NCBI RefSeq assembly: GCF_023516555.1 | Contig: NZ_JAMGBD010000001.1 | Coordinates: 1,622,501 to 1,686,500 of the forward strand | Direction: 5' to 3' | DNA from: Sphingomonas alba | GTDB taxonomy: Bacteria > Pseudomonadota > Alphaproteobacteria > Sphingomonadales > Sphingomonadaceae | DNA length: 64,000 bases | In this document: one piece after another, positions 1-10,543 of the stretch | Numbering within the stretch: position 1 is the stretch's first letter | Layout of the letters: each line of letters opens with the position of its first letter | Position numbers and translations under genes: made by a program | Notes under the pieces: generated by a model | What the model saw: the letters and a program-made list of their open reading frames with translations, nothing else | Databases searched by the model: none | What the model was told of the DNA's origin: nothing

Positions 1-2171
1 CTCGCCTGCTTGGTGATCAGCAGATACGGCGGCAGCTGGAGCATCGGCCCGTCCGGCTCGAACACCAAATGCTTGAGCCCCTGCACCTCTGCATCGACGG
101 GGCCGAACAGCTGCAAATAGAGCTTGCGGGCGCGGACCGCGTCGAACGGGTCGGTGATCGCCTTGTCGCCCTGGAAATAGACGATGCTGTCGCGGATCTT
201 GGCGACATCGTCGGCCATTTGCCGCTTGGTGGGATCGAGCCGATAGGCGCGCGCCGTGTCGTGCGTCGCATAGATGGCGTACATCCGGTCGCCGATGACC
301 ATCATCTTGTAATAGCCCTCGCCGGGGCGAAGCGCGGCGCGAACTTCGGCGAGCTCGGTCTGTTGCGGCGCCAATACCTTGTACCGCGGATAGTCGGCGA
401 GCTTGGCTTGCAACTGGGTCTGGTCGGCCTTCATCGAGTCGAGACTGGCCTTCGCCTGCGCAAGGTTGGTGAGGTCGCGGGCCGTCGGCGCCGGTTTGGT
501 TGACAGACGGGCGATATCGGCTTCGGTGCGGACGATTTCGCGGGTGCGCGCGACCGCCAACCGGAACATCGTCGAGGCCTCGTCATTGCCTTCCGACATC
601 TGGCGGGCAAGCACCGCCTGGGTCTGGGCGACGCCGGGGCGCTGCAAGGCCTGGCTAGCGCGGAACATGTTCGCCGCCGCATCGGCCGAACCATCGCGGG
701 AAAGCAGCCCAAAATAGGGTGCCAGCAACTCGCGCAGGGCCGTGCCGCTGTCCGGGATGGTCGAGCTCTGGTCGACGACCTCGGCATAAAGGGTGCGTGC
801 ACCGGCCTCATCGCCCGAGCGCGCGAGGTAGCCCGCCTTGCGGGCCTTGGTCGCCAGCAACATCGGCGACTGCGGGAAGTTCTGCTGGAGAATGCCGATC
901 GCCGTGTCGAAGGCGCCGATGGTCGAACCGTGGTCGCCGGAGGCTTCCGCGACCAGCGCTCGTTCGACGTCGATCTCGGCACTCAGCCATGCGGCCGATT
1001 GCAGCTTGCCTTCACGGACCTGCTGCAGCTTGCCGCGGGCCTGGCTGAGCAGGTTGCTAGCGTCCGCGAGACGGCCCTGCATACGGGCGGCGATTCCCGC
1101 GAGCTGGAGCGCCTGGGCATCGAGTACGGCCGCGCGCTCCGCTGGCCGCAATTCGTTGCCAAGGCCCGTGACCTGAGCGGCCGTGTTGGCGTCCTTGTTG
1201 ATTTCGTCCGCCAGCGGGAGCGTGATGAGCCCGCCGCGCAGGGAATCCTGGTCATCTGAATCGATGACATCCGCAACGGCGGTCTTCAGTGCAGCCAATG
1301 CCCCATTGGCGTCGTGCTGGTTCAACTCATTGATGGCGCGATAATTGCGGAGCAGGCGCTGGATGACGCCATTGCCCTTCGGCGAGGCGCGCTCCGCGGC
1401 GGAGAGAAGCCGCTCGGCGGCGGCGAAATTGGCGAGGTTGGACTGTTGCAGGCCCTGGTTGGCCAGCGCCTCGGCGCGCGATGCGGCATCATTGCCCTCG
1501 CGGTCGGCGAGATTTTCGAAAAACTCAGCGGATTCAGCGAAGCGGCCGCCGTTGTTGCGTGCGTAAGCCTCGGTCCGGGCGGCTGACGGATCGAAGGCGC
1601 CGGCCTGCGTCCGGGCGAAAGCCGCCGCGTCGCTGACCTCGGTCGTCGCGACCTGGATCGAACCCTGCTGCATGCGGTCAGTAACCACCGACGCCAGCGC
1701 CAGGCGCAGCGCCGGGTCATAACCGGCGAGGCCTTCGACCATGTAATTGGTGCGGCCCCGAGACGCAGTGTAGCGTTTATAGTCGAGCTTGCTGACGTCA
1801 TCGCGGCAATTGACGCCTGTGACATTGCCGACATTTTCGACGGTGGCCGCCGCCGGCGCAGTGCACGTGAGGGCGCCCGTCTTGATGATGCTTTGTTCGT
1901 TGGCAAGATCGATGGCGCGACGAACGGCAATGACGCTGCCGACGGCGCTCGCGGCGTCGCGGCAGGTCAGCACATAGGCGCGGTCGAAGACACCGGTCAG
2001 GCGGCGATCGGCCGAACGGATCTGCGCCGTGCACAGAACGCCGGCATCGCCCAGCCGGAAGCCGTTCATGGTCGAGAGAGGCTGCTCCGCCTTGCCGGAG
2101 GCGGCGCTGGCGGCGAGCAGGCTCGAGGCGAGAAGCGCCAGGCGCAGGCTATGTCCGAATACGCGGGTCAT
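1..2171 (-). CDS. Exported TPR/CHAT-domain protein (3' end beyond window)
   Basis: The visible 723 codons start with a cleavable signal peptide (MTRVFGHSLRLALLASSLLA, then AASA). A long alpha-helical region with TPR-like Ala/Leu-rich repeats follows (about residues 180-560). The last visible part matches the beginning of a CHAT peptidase-like domain (YLQLFGPVDAEV..LVFEPDGPMLQLPP). The catalytic His/Cys region lies outside the window, so activity cannot be judged. Its ATG overlaps the stop of the TpsA gene by 4 bp (ATGA), so it is very likely translated together with the two-partner secretion genes. CHAT proteins are caspase-like proteases (clan CD) often linked to TPR repeats. An export signal plus TPS linkage suggests a periplasmic or surface role; this is inference. 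Confidence 0.8.
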   Translation of the reverse strand, partial: MTRVFGHSLRLALLASSLLAASAASGKAEQPLSTMNGFRLGDAGVLCTAQIRSADRRLTGVFDRAYVLTCRDAASAVGSVIAVRRAIDLANEQSIIKTGALTCTAPAAATVENVGNVTGVNCRDDVSKLDYKRYTASRGRTNYMVEGLAGYDPALRLALASVVTDRMQQGSIQVATTEVSDAAAFARTQAGAFDPSAARTEAYARNNGGRFAESAEFFENLADREGNDAASRAEALANQGLQQSNLANFAAAERLLSAAERASPKGNGVIQRLLRNYRAINELNQHDANGALAALKTAVADVIDSDDQDSLRGGLITLPLADEINKDANTAAQVTGLGNELRPAERAAVLDAQALQLAGIAARMQGRLADASNLLSQARGKLQQVREGKLQSAAWLSAEIDVERALVAEASGDHGSTIGAFDTAIGILQQNFPQSPMLLATKARKAGYLARSGDEAGARTLYAEVVDQSSTIPDSGTALRELLAPYFGLLSRDGSADAAANMFRASQALQRPGVAQTQAVLARQMSEGNDEASTMFRLAVARTREIVRTEADIARLSTKPAPTARDLTNLAQAKASLDSMKADQTQLQAKLADYPRYKVLAPQQTELAEVRAALRPGEGYYKMMVIGDRMYAIYATHDTARAYRLDPTKRQMADDVAKIRDSIVYFQGDKAITDPFDAVRARKLYLQLFGPVDAEVQGLKHLVFEPDGPMLQLPPYLLITKQA

Positions 2172-5100
2172 TGGCCATTGTCCTTCACGGGAGTGGGGCA
2201 CTGCCCTTGCTCGCTCGCGTCGCAGTCGGCGTCGCTGCCGAGCAGTGCCGGGTTGCCGGTACCGGATACCGGATCATTGACGTCACCCGACGGGATCAGC
2301 GGCCGGGTGTCGAACAACGGCTGCGGCGGCACGATCGGGTTGGATGCGCCGTCATCACCTTCCTCATTGTCGTCGATATCCGGCTCGTTGCCGAACTCGC
2401 TGTCGCCGAGGGGGTTATTCGTGATGAGGTCGATCTGATTGTCGACCACGTTGGATGATGGCGGCGGCGCCGGCGGCCGGATGATGCATTCACCGGTCAG
2501 CGGGCAGCCGTTGATGGTGCTGTTCGACGTGAACGGCGTGATGTCGGTCTCTGGCGTGATCAATGCATCGCGGACGGCCACGCCAGTCAGCGTGCCCCCT
2601 TCGGTCACCAGCTGGCCGTTGACGATGAGGTTGATCGAACCTGCAGGTCCGGCGGTCTCGAAGTCTTCGTTGAGGAAGGCCTGGCGAACCAGGAAGCCGG
2701 CCGGCGCGCCATTCTGTCCGCTGGTGCCCATGTTCTGGATGAGCACGTCCTGCAAATTGTCGGACTCGATCCAGAGTGTGTCGGCACGCAGGACGCCTTC
2801 GGGTCGCTGGGTCGTCGCGGCCTTGTTCAGGTCGTCTTGGTAGTTGGTGTACGTCGGGTTGGCCGCCAACTTGTCGAGAATCGTACCTTCGGCAACGTGG
2901 ATGCGGTCTGCGTAGAGACCGAGCTCGCCGCTCAGGCTGCTGCCGTTCGATGTAATTGAAATCGACCCTGTCCCCGCATCAAGCTCGAAGCGTGTCGCAT
3001 AAAATTCCATGGACTGGCCGCTTGTGAAGTTCGGCGCATTGACATCGCCCACGACGCGGATGACGCCGCTCGGCGATTGAGTCTGCAGATTGCCGACCGC
3101 GAATACCAGGGCACCTGTCGGGCTGAGAATGGTGTGGCCGGTGGTCGCGTTGTTGACCGTGAGATCGCCCACCAGCATGTCCAGCGCCGCGCTTGCATCG
3201 CCGCGTCCGACGAGGGCCACGTTGCCGCCGGCAATCCGGCCGAACTCGGCATTGGACAGCGAGTAACCGCTTCCCGTGAAGCCGTCGCCGATCAGCATCT
3301 GCAGGGCGTTGCTCGACGCGATGGTCAGCGTGCCGTTCGCAATCATTTGACCCGTGCTGGTGATGTCGATGTTGTTGGACGTCAGCTGGGCGTCGTTGCC
3401 GACGTTCCACGCGCCGTTGATGGTCGCCGTGCCGCCGGCGCTCGCAGTCGCATTGGTTGCCGTCAGCGCCTGCGTCGTCAGGCCGGTGCCGGCGGCCGCG
3501 CGGAACGCGCCGGTCGTGACCGGACCGTTGATCGTGATCGACCCGCCGGTGGCAACCGGCGCAAGCGCGAGGACCGCATTCGCGTCGAAGAAGCCATCAC
3601 CGTTGATCGTGCCGCCGTGCGCGAAGAACATGGAGTCGTCGGCCATATAGACCTGGGCGCCCGGCGCGTTCGGCGTGGTGATGGAGCCTGTGGTCGTGTT
3701 GCCGCCAACCAGAGTCATGATGAGCTGGTTGGAGTTCAGGTCGCCGGTAACGAGGTTGGCGCTGGTCGCAAAGCCCACCGGCCCCGGCCCGGAGGCGTTG
3801 CCGACGGTGAGGTTGCCGACCGCCCCGATCCCGATTGAGAAGTCGCCGTCGAGCGACAACCCGGCGATGAGGTTGCCGAGGTTGATCGTGCTGCCAGCTC
3901 CGCCGGAGATTTCATTGCCCGCGGTGACATTGCCGCCGATGATCGATTCGTCGGAGTCAAAGTCGATTGCCCCGCCGATGCCGGCATTGCCGAAGGCCAT
4001 GTTGCCGGTCGAACTCAGGTCGGCATCATATCCGATGTCGAGATCGCCAAGCGTCATCGTTCCGCCGGCATCTGCATTGAGATAGCCGCCGGCATCGATG
4101 TCGTCGGTCAGCATGTTGCCACCCGAATAAAGCTCGACGAAGTCGAACGCATCGATGAGGCCGGTCGTCAAATTGCCGCCCGCATTGGCCCAGACGCCAT
4201 CGATAGAGCTGATGTCGCCGGTCGAGATGTCGCCGCCCGCGTCGAGCGAGATGCTCGCGCCCGGGAAGGACAAGGTGTGTATGCCGTCGAAGGCGAACAA
4301 CTGCAGGAATGCGGTCGTCAGGTCGCCGGTCGTGATGTCGTCGCCAGCGACGAGGTCGATGCTGCCGGCGAAGATGTCGCCGGTGCTGATGTCGTCGAAT
4401 GCATCCAGGGCCACGGCACCGGAAGCGTCGATGTCGCCCGTGTTGATGTCGCCGCCAGTGCTCGTCATGTTGACCGAGAAGGCAAGAATATCGCCGGTCG
4501 TGATTGACCCGCCATTAGCCAGCACGAAGTCGCCAACGTCGAGGTCGCCGGTCGTAATTGCGCCACCGGCATCGAGCGAAATGCCACTGTCGGTGTTAAG
4601 CAGGCCGATCGTCAGATCCGTGCCCGCGGCCGCGGTGAAGCTTGCTGCGTTGACGTCGCCGACCGTGATGGAGCCGCCGGTCTTCTTCGGCGTCGCCGCG
4701 AAGATGTCTTCGACGTCCCCGCCATCGTTGCTCGGGATGGTGCCCCCTGCATCGGTATACATCGCATAGTCCGCGAGCAGGACCCGATCGCCGGCCGTGA
4801 TGTCTCCCATGACGATATTGCCGTGCGCCAAGCCGAGCACGTCGTTGCCGGCATTGACGTCGCCGGTGTTAATGGTGCCGACCGAGATGAACGCGGCGCC
4901 ATAAGCCGCGTCGACAGTGCCTACGTCGATCGATGTCCCTGAAATGAGGCCAAGCGAGAAGTTGTCGTTCTGCGGCTGCGGATTGACGAACCCAACCGAG
5001 ATGTTGCCGTAGTGGATGGCGCCAAGCGCATCGGTGAAGAGAACGTTGCCGGTGGTCACGTCGCCGCCGGTAACGGACCCGAGCGCAGTGATGTCGGCCC

Positions 5101-8100
5101 CTCCTGCGGAATTGATGTCCGTGAGCGAAACCGAGCCGTCGCTGATGATCCGAATGGCGACCTGTCCGACCGATGCCGGACCTGCAACCAGATGGCCAAC
5201 CGTGACATCGTCGCCTGCTTCGATGCGGATGTCGGAACCCGCGGTCAGATTGAGGGCATCGACGGTACCGCCGGCATCCATATGGATCGAATGATTCGTC
5301 GTCGCATCATTCATCGAGATCAGACCGGCGGCGGTCAGGTTGATGTCGCCATCGGCGTGTATGTCGCCATCGGTAACCGGGTCGTCGCCTGCGACCAGGA
5401 AGAGATCGTTCCCCGCGTCCAAGGTGACGGTGCCGAACGTCGAAGTCAGGTTTTCGAGACTGATGTTGCCCGTCGTCGTCTGGGCATAGATGTTTCCGCC
5501 GGTCGTGATGTCTTCGCCGTGGATCGCGCCATCGGCAATCAGCGTGACAAAGCTGTTCGCGGTCAGGTTGCCGACCTCGATCGATCCGCCTGTCGATTCC
5601 TCGTAAATGCTCGTGCCCGCGCCGATGTCGCCGGTGTCGATATTGCCTCCCGCGACCAGGGACACATAGGTGCCCGCCGAGAAGCCGCCCTGGATGCCGA
5701 TCGAGCCGCCTGCCGTGAAATCAACGCCATTGTCGTCATGGATGCTGTCGAGCTCGATGAGGCCCGGCACGTTGACGAGGAAGGTGTTTGTCACATCCCA
5801 ATTGGCATCGGCAACGAAGTCGCCGTCGCTGGTGATGTTGACCGTATCGGCCGAAATCAGGCCGCTGTTGGTCCAGGTGCGACCGTCATAAATGAAGTTG
5901 CCCGCGCCGAGCGTGAGCGTTTCGACATTGAAGGCTGCATTGTCGACGAAAACAGCAAGATTGCCGATGGTGTTGAAAGTGAAATTGTCGGCCGTAACGT
6001 TGCTGCCGGTGATCGAGATGAGGTCGTTGTTAGCGCCGCTGCCCAAGACGTCGGCGCCGACTTCGAAGTCGAGCGAGCCGATGGTGCCGGTGGCGTTGAT
6101 GAATTGGACGAAATTGCCGCCCATGCTCGTGCCGACACCGTCGGCGGAGCCGAGGCCACCGGTCGCGCTGGCGCTTCCGTAGATCGTTCCGTTTGCCGCA
6201 TTCAGCGTGCCATGCTGTGCCGGGAACTGGAAGCGCGGGCTGACGAGGACCGCGATGCCGCCGTCGCCGCCGACCAATGCGTCGCCGCCGATGCCGTCGC
6301 CATCGCCGCCATAACCGCCGTCGCCGCCAAAGGCGTCTGCGTACATGTCGGCTTCGCCGGTCAGGTTGACCGTAGAGCCGCGGACCAGCAGCGTGACCGA
6401 TCCGCCCGTCGCGTCGCCGCCATTGCCGCCAACGCCATCCACTCCAAGGCTGCCCGAAAGGCCGGTGCCGCCGGCCGGAGTGCCAGGACCGCCGGTGCCG
6501 CCGGCGCCGGCCGATCCGCCAAAGCCGCCCGAACCGCCGCGACCACCATAAGCGCTCGCATCGGCCGTGACGTTCCCGAAGGTCGCGACGCCGAGGTTGC
6601 TACCGGTCGCTTCCGCAAATCCGCTGGACGTCCCGAAGTTGACCAGGCCGCCAATACCGGCGCCGCCGGTACCGCCCGTACCACCAGTCCCGCCGTTGCC
6701 GCCGGTCCCGCCGTTGCCGCCAGCCCCGGTGCTGCCGGTTCCGCCGGTTCCACCGGTGCCGCCAGTCCCGCCGTTGCCACCGGTCCCGCCCGAGCCGCCG
6801 TCGCCAGTCGCGGAAATATTCAGGCTATCGATGGTCAGCGAACCATTGCCGGCCGCCGCAAAGGCAAATGCAATTCCGCCCTGACCGATGCCGCCACTGC
6901 CGCCCGTACCGCCCGCGCCGCCGTTGCCGCCGGTACCGCCGTTGCCGCCCGTGAGGCCGTTGGTGCCCGGCAATCCGTCGAGGCCGCCCTGGCCGTCGAG
7001 GCCCACATCGCCGTCGCCGCCATAGCCGTCCGCGCTCACATAGGCGCTGGAATCAATTCCCTGAATCTTGACGGAGCTCGGGCCATCATCGCTGTTCGCT
7101 GCGAAGATGGACGCCCAGCCGCCGGTGCCGCCGCCGCCGTCGCCACCTGACCCGCCGGCAAAATAATAGCCCGCATCGCCGCCGTAGCCGTCCGATGAAA
7201 CGCTGGCCCCACCGAGAATGATCGAGCCATGCTCGGCGACGATGTGCGCGCCATTCGTCCCGGTGCCCGTGTCGATGTTGTAGACGCCGCCGCCGGTGCC
7301 CTTGCCGCCGGTGTCGCCGTTGCCGCCGTAACCATCCGTGGCGACGCTCGCATAGCCGATGGTCACGGTCGCGCCGTTGGATGCGTAGACTTCGGCGTTC
7401 TTGCCGCGGCCGTCGCCGCCTATGCCGCCGGAACCGTCGACGCTGCCATCGCCACCGCTGCCGATGGCTGTTCCGTAAAGGCTGTTGTCGATGGTGATCG
7501 AGCCGGCATTGCCATAGACGCCCGCGCTGCCGCCGGTACCGTCGCCGCCGATGTTGCCGCTGCCGCCGAAGGACGAGAAGCTGCCGCCGTAACCGTCCGC
7601 ACTGATGTAGGCGCTGCCGTCGATATTGAGTGAGACCGTGCCGGTCCCGAAGGTCAGGATTTCGATCGTTCCGCCGAAACCGTCGCCGCCGGTCGAAAGA
7701 TCGCCGCTATAGCCGCCACCGCCGTAGCCGTCGGCCTCCAGGGTGACATCATTGTCGATATCCACCGATCCGCCATCATATGCCGCAAGCTGCGCAAATC
7801 CGCCCGTGCCCTTGCCGCCGACGCCGCCATCGGCAGGCAAGCCGCCATAGCCGCTCGCATAAGCGTAGATGTTTCCGGCCGAATTGAGTGATGCGCCCGT
7901 CCCGTTCGCAGTCACGTAGACTTGGCCGCCAAAACCGTCGCCGCCGCCGCCGCAGCTGAAGCATTCGCCGCCGCCGCCGGCCGTACCTTCGGCATTCAGG
8001 GTCGTATCGAATGCGATGTCGACCTTGGCATTGGTGCCGCTTGCGCTCAGGGTGATATCGCCACCCCGTCCGTCGCCGCCGTTGACGAGGCTTCCAAACG

Positions 8101-10540
8101 TGTCGCCGCCGAAGCCTTGAGCGTAGGCGTAGATATAGCTGTCGATCGTCAGGTGACCGCCGGCCTGGGCATTGATGGCGACGCTGCCACCGGTGCCGTC
8201 TCCCGACGTGGCGCCCGAAGTCTCGGTTGATCCGCCCTCACCATTCGCCCGGGCATATAGATAGCTGATGTCCAGGATGCCGCCATTCGCGCTGACGCTG
8301 ATGCTGCCACCGTCTCCCGCGCCGCCATTTCCGCCGAATCCGTCGCCGCCAAAACCCTGTGCGTAAACATAGGCGTCACCGGGCAGATCGACGTTGCCGA
8401 CGCCAGAACTGTTGATGCCGGCGCTGCCGCCGTTGCCGGCGCCACCGACCAGGCCGCTGCCGCCAAGGCCGTTGCCTGTGAGCGAGACCGATCCCGAAAC
8501 ATCGACTTCAGCCCCGGCGCTGTAGATACCGGCCGTTCCCCCCGTGCCGGTGCCGCCGGTCAACAGGTTCGAGCCCCCGCCAAATCCGACGGCGTGGAAG
8601 TCTGCTGCGCCGTTGATGATATAATGATGCGCGTTCGCGGACAGGAGGGCGTTCCCGCCCTGACCCGCTCCGCCGTTACCGCCGTCGGAGAAGCCGCCGG
8701 TCCCGTCCGCGGACAAGGAGACATTGCCGTTGAGGGTCATCAGGCCGCCACTGGTCGAGCCGCTGGATTGGACCAGGTATGCACCACCGCCAATGCCGCT
8801 GCCGGCGGTCGCCGTATCATGGCCGCCGCCTTGGCCGTCGCTGGCGACATTGGTCGTTCCGTTGACCGTCAGACCCCCGTTCTGGCCGACGTAGACATAA
8901 GCCTGGCCACCGTGCCCGGTTCCGGATACGCCAGCACCGGTCGCATTGCCGCCGGTCCCGCTCGCATTGACGTCGACGTTGCCGGTGATTGTCAGTGTCG
9001 AACTGTTGTCGCCATGAATCCAGACCGTGCCGCCGGTGCCGTTGCCGGCGTTGACGCCGGAGACGAGGCCGTTGCCGCCCGTACCCAGAGCAGTGACGTC
9101 GAGCGCGTGGAGGTTCATCGGCCCGCCATTGGCGTTGACGTTGATAAACCCACCGGTGCCGCTGCCAGCTGTGCCGCTGGAAGAATCCGCGCCGGTGACA
9201 TTGGCGCTGAGATTCGTCGTGCCGGCAACCGTAAACGTTCCGCCGACTCCGGTCGAAAGCGAAATGTCGCTTGCGGTCAGGGACTGGCCGGCGGCGGCGG
9301 AGAGGTCGGTCGAAAGAACGAGATCGCCGCTAACGGTGAGCGACGCTCCCGCGCCAGATGCGTACATGCCAATGTCGCCGTCTGCGTGGACGGTCAGGTC
9401 ATTGTTGAACAGCGTGGTTTGACCGGCGTTGGAGAAGATATTGGCGTTGCCGGTGGCCTCGCCGAAGACATTGTTGGTGAAATGCGCGCCGGAGGCCTGG
9501 AAGCTCGCGGTACCGCTGCCGTGACCGGCCGACTTCGACCCGATCACTCCGTCGACAACGTCGTTGCCCGCCGAAAGGATGATAACGCCATTGTCATCGA
9601 CGGCCGTGTTGGCAAGCGTGAAGCCGAGATCGGCGCCGCTGCTGATGGCCATGGTCATGGCCTGGTTCTTCGGGACCGCAACCAAATAGATGCCCTGGCG
9701 ATCGGTCGGTCCCGATGGCGTCGGCCCGGTGATGTCGCCGGAAACGTTGATGCCCTGGCTGTCGCCGCTGCCGACCGTCACCTGGATGTCGAACAGGCCG
9801 TCTGGCGAGAAATTGATCGTCGCTGCTTCGGCGGCGACCAGCGCCGCAGCGCCATTGGCCGTAATTGTGCCGGTATGGACGACGCGCGGCGCGATCAGCG
9901 CAACATAGCTGTTGCTGGGCGGCAGGGCGCCAATGCCGCTGTTGTTGACACTGATGCTGCCGTTCACGGTGATTGAGGCGTTCGAGTTGGGCGCCTGGCC
10001 GAAGGTGATCGTGCCGAAGCCGTTGTTACCTGCGCCGGCGAAGCTCGCGTTGCTGATTGGCAGCGCCGAAAGCCCCAGGGAGCCGACGCTGACAATGCTG
10101 GTTCCACCGAGCAGGAAGCCGCCCGGCGCATAGAAATAGACGGCGCCGCGCTGAGACGTGCCGACGCGCGCCTGGATCGTGCCATTCATCTCCACGACAC
10201 GGGTGAGGCTGGCCGTATTGATGTTGTTGAGGACCGCGAAGTCGTTGCTCGCGGTGAAAAGCGCCGTCGTGCCGCTGTTCTGGAAGACGATGTTGCCGCC
10301 GGCCAGCGCATTGTCCGTTGGCGTCCAATTGATGACCGAATTGCCCGAATTCAGGGTGATCGTGGTCGTGCCGGCACCCGTCGCGATATTGGCGCTGCCG
10401 CCGCCGTTGACCGCAAACGTGCCGGTTCCGTTGAAACTCTGCGCCGCGGCGGGCGTGGCCCCGACTGCGAGCACGGTCGCAAGCGCGAGGACGGAGCAGC
10501 TTGGGCGGCTGCGGCGGCTGTTTCGGACGTTACGCATCAT
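2168..10540 (-). CDS. Giant TpsA exoprotein, filamentous-haemagglutinin-like
   Basis: This 2,790-residue secreted adhesin-like protein has an Arg-rich signal peptide ending TPAAAQ. A haemagglutination-activity (TPS) domain covers about residues 35-250 (NSGNSVINW, FLLGGTSIVSVG). Residues about 450-1470 are Gly-rich beta-helix modules of roughly 50 residues with recurring GYGGDG/GFGGDG. Inside them, about residues 1190-1330 are nearly pure GGTGG/GNGG repeats, similar in texture to mycobacterial PE_PGRS proteins. Residues about 1550-2450 use a different short repeat (TGDI, DAGGDI). The C terminus holds a Cys pair (GCPLTGEC), a Pro-rich linker and an acidic tail. It lies 3 bp after the TpsB gene and overlaps the CHAT gene, so it is probably exported by that TpsB. 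Its ligand is not predictable. Confidence 0.9.
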   Translation of the reverse strand: MMRNVRNSRRSRPSCSVLALATVLAVGATPAAAQSFNGTGTFAVNGGGSANIATGAGTTTITLNSGNSVINWTPTDNALAGGNIVFQNSGTTALFTASNDFAVLNNINTASLTRVVEMNGTIQARVGTSQRGAVYFYAPGGFLLGGTSIVSVGSLGLSALPISNASFAGAGNNGFGTITFGQAPNSNASITVNGSISVNNSGIGALPPSNSYVALIAPRVVHTGTITANGAAALVAAEAATINFSPDGLFDIQVTVGSGDSQGINVSGDITGPTPSGPTDRQGIYLVAVPKNQAMTMAISSGADLGFTLANTAVDDNGVIILSAGNDVVDGVIGSKSAGHGSGTASFQASGAHFTNNVFGEATGNANIFSNAGQTTLFNNDLTVHADGDIGMYASGAGASLTVSGDLVLSTDLSAAAGQSLTASDISLSTGVGGTFTVAGTTNLSANVTGADSSSGTAGSGTGGFINVNANGGPMNLHALDVTALGTGGNGLVSGVNAGNGTGGTVWIHGDNSSTLTITGNVDVNASGTGGNATGAGVSGTGHGGQAYVYVGQNGGLTVNGTTNVASDGQGGGHDTATAGSGIGGGAYLVQSSGSTSGGLMTLNGNVSLSADGTGGFSDGGNGGAGQGGNALLSANAHHYIINGAADFHAVGFGGGSNLLTGGTGTGGTAGIYSAGAEVDVSGSVSLTGNGLGGSGLVGGAGNGGSAGINSSGVGNVDLPGDAYVYAQGFGGDGFGGNGGAGDGGSISVSANGGILDISYLYARANGEGGSTETSGATSGDGTGGSVAINAQAGGHLTIDSYIYAYAQGFGGDTFGSLVNGGDGRGGDITLSASGTNAKVDIAFDTTLNAEGTAGGGGECFSCGGGGDGFGGQVYVTANGTGASLNSAGNIYAYASGYGGLPADGGVGGKGTGGFAQLAAYDGGSVDIDNDVTLEADGYGGGGYSGDLSTGGDGFGGTIEILTFGTGTVSLNIDGSAYISADGYGGSFSSFGGSGNIGGDGTGGSAGVYGNAGSITIDNSLYGTAIGSGGDGSVDGSGGIGGDGRGKNAEVYASNGATVTIGYASVATDGYGGNGDTGGKGTGGGVYNIDTGTGTNGAHIVAEHGSIILGGASVSSDGYGGDAGYYFAGGSGGDGGGGTGGWASIFAANSDDGPSSVKIQGIDSSAYVSADGYGGDGDVGLDGQGGLDGLPGTNGLTGGNGGTGGNGGAGGTGGSGGIGQGGIAFAFAAAGNGSLTIDSLNISATGDGGSGGTGGNGGTGGTGGTGGTGSTGAGGNGGTGGNGGTGGTGGTGGAGIGGLVNFGTSSGFAEATGSNLGVATFGNVTADASAYGGRGGSGGFGGSAGAGGTGGPGTPAGGTGLSGSLGVDGVGGNGGDATGGSVTLLVRGSTVNLTGEADMYADAFGGDGGYGGDGDGIGGDALVGGDGGIAVLVSPRFQFPAQHGTLNAANGTIYGSASATGGLGSADGVGTSMGGNFVQFINATGTIGSLDFEVGADVLGSGANNDLISITGSNVTADNFTFNTIGNLAVFVDNAAFNVETLTLGAGNFIYDGRTWTNSGLISADTVNITSDGDFVADANWDVTNTFLVNVPGLIELDSIHDDNGVDFTAGGSIGIQGGFSAGTYVSLVAGGNIDTGDIGAGTSIYEESTGGSIEVGNLTANSFVTLIADGAIHGEDITTGGNIYAQTTTGNISLENLTSTFGTVTLDAGNDLFLVAGDDPVTDGDIHADGDINLTAAGLISMNDATTNHSIHMDAGGTVDALNLTAGSDIRIEAGDDVTVGHLVAGPASVGQVAIRIISDGSVSLTDINSAGGADITALGSVTGGDVTTGNVLFTDALGAIHYGNISVGFVNPQPQNDNFSLGLISGTSIDVGTVDAAYGAAFISVGTINTGDVNAGNDVLGLAHGNIVMGDITAGDRVLLADYAMYTDAGGTIPSNDGGDVEDIFAATPKKTGGSITVGDVNAASFTAAAGTDLTIGLLNTDSGISLDAGGAITTGDLDVGDFVLANGGSITTGDILAFSVNMTSTGGDINTGDIDASGAVALDAFDDISTGDIFAGSIDLVAGDDITTGDLTTAFLQLFAFDGIHTLSFPGASISLDAGGDISTGDISSIDGVWANAGGNLTTGLIDAFDFVELYSGGNMLTDDIDAGGYLNADAGGTMTLGDLDIGYDADLSSTGNMAFGNAGIGGAIDFDSDESIIGGNVTAGNEISGGAGSTINLGNLIAGLSLDGDFSIGIGAVGNLTVGNASGPGPVGFATSANLVTGDLNSNQLIMTLVGGNTTTGSITTPNAPGAQVYMADDSMFFAHGGTINGDGFFDANAVLALAPVATGGSITINGPVTTGAFRAAAGTGLTTQALTATNATASAGGTATINGAWNVGNDAQLTSNNIDITSTGQMIANGTLTIASSNALQMLIGDGFTGSGYSLSNAEFGRIAGGNVALVGRGDASAALDMLVGDLTVNNATTGHTILSPTGALVFAVGNLQTQSPSGVIRVVGDVNAPNFTSGQSMEFYATRFELDAGTGSISITSNGSSLSGELGLYADRIHVAEGTILDKLAANPTYTNYQDDLNKAATTQRPEGVLRADTLWIESDNLQDVLIQNMGTSGQNGAPAGFLVRQAFLNEDFETAGPAGSINLIVNGQLVTEGGTLTGVAVRDALITPETDITPFTSNSTINGCPLTGECIIRPPAPPPSSNVVDNQIDLITNNPLGDSEFGNEPDIDDNEEGDDGASNPIVPPQPLFDTRPLIPSGDVNDPVSGTGNPALLGSDADCDASEQGQCPTPVKDNGQ

Positions 10541-10543
10541 CGA

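Noticed and set aside
6480-6960. Dense short repeats that could suggest a CRISPR or tandem-repeat array
   Set aside because: The units are codon-level GGN repeats inside the open tpsA frame, with no constant repeat/spacer structure.
5012-7150. 712-codon open frame on the plus strand opposite the tpsA glycine repeats
   Set aside because: The GGx-codon repeats leave the opposite strand without stops and give a low-complexity Ala/Val/Asp/Arg product. It has no ribosome-binding site and no family-like segment. The same holds for the plus-strand frame at 8594-9976.
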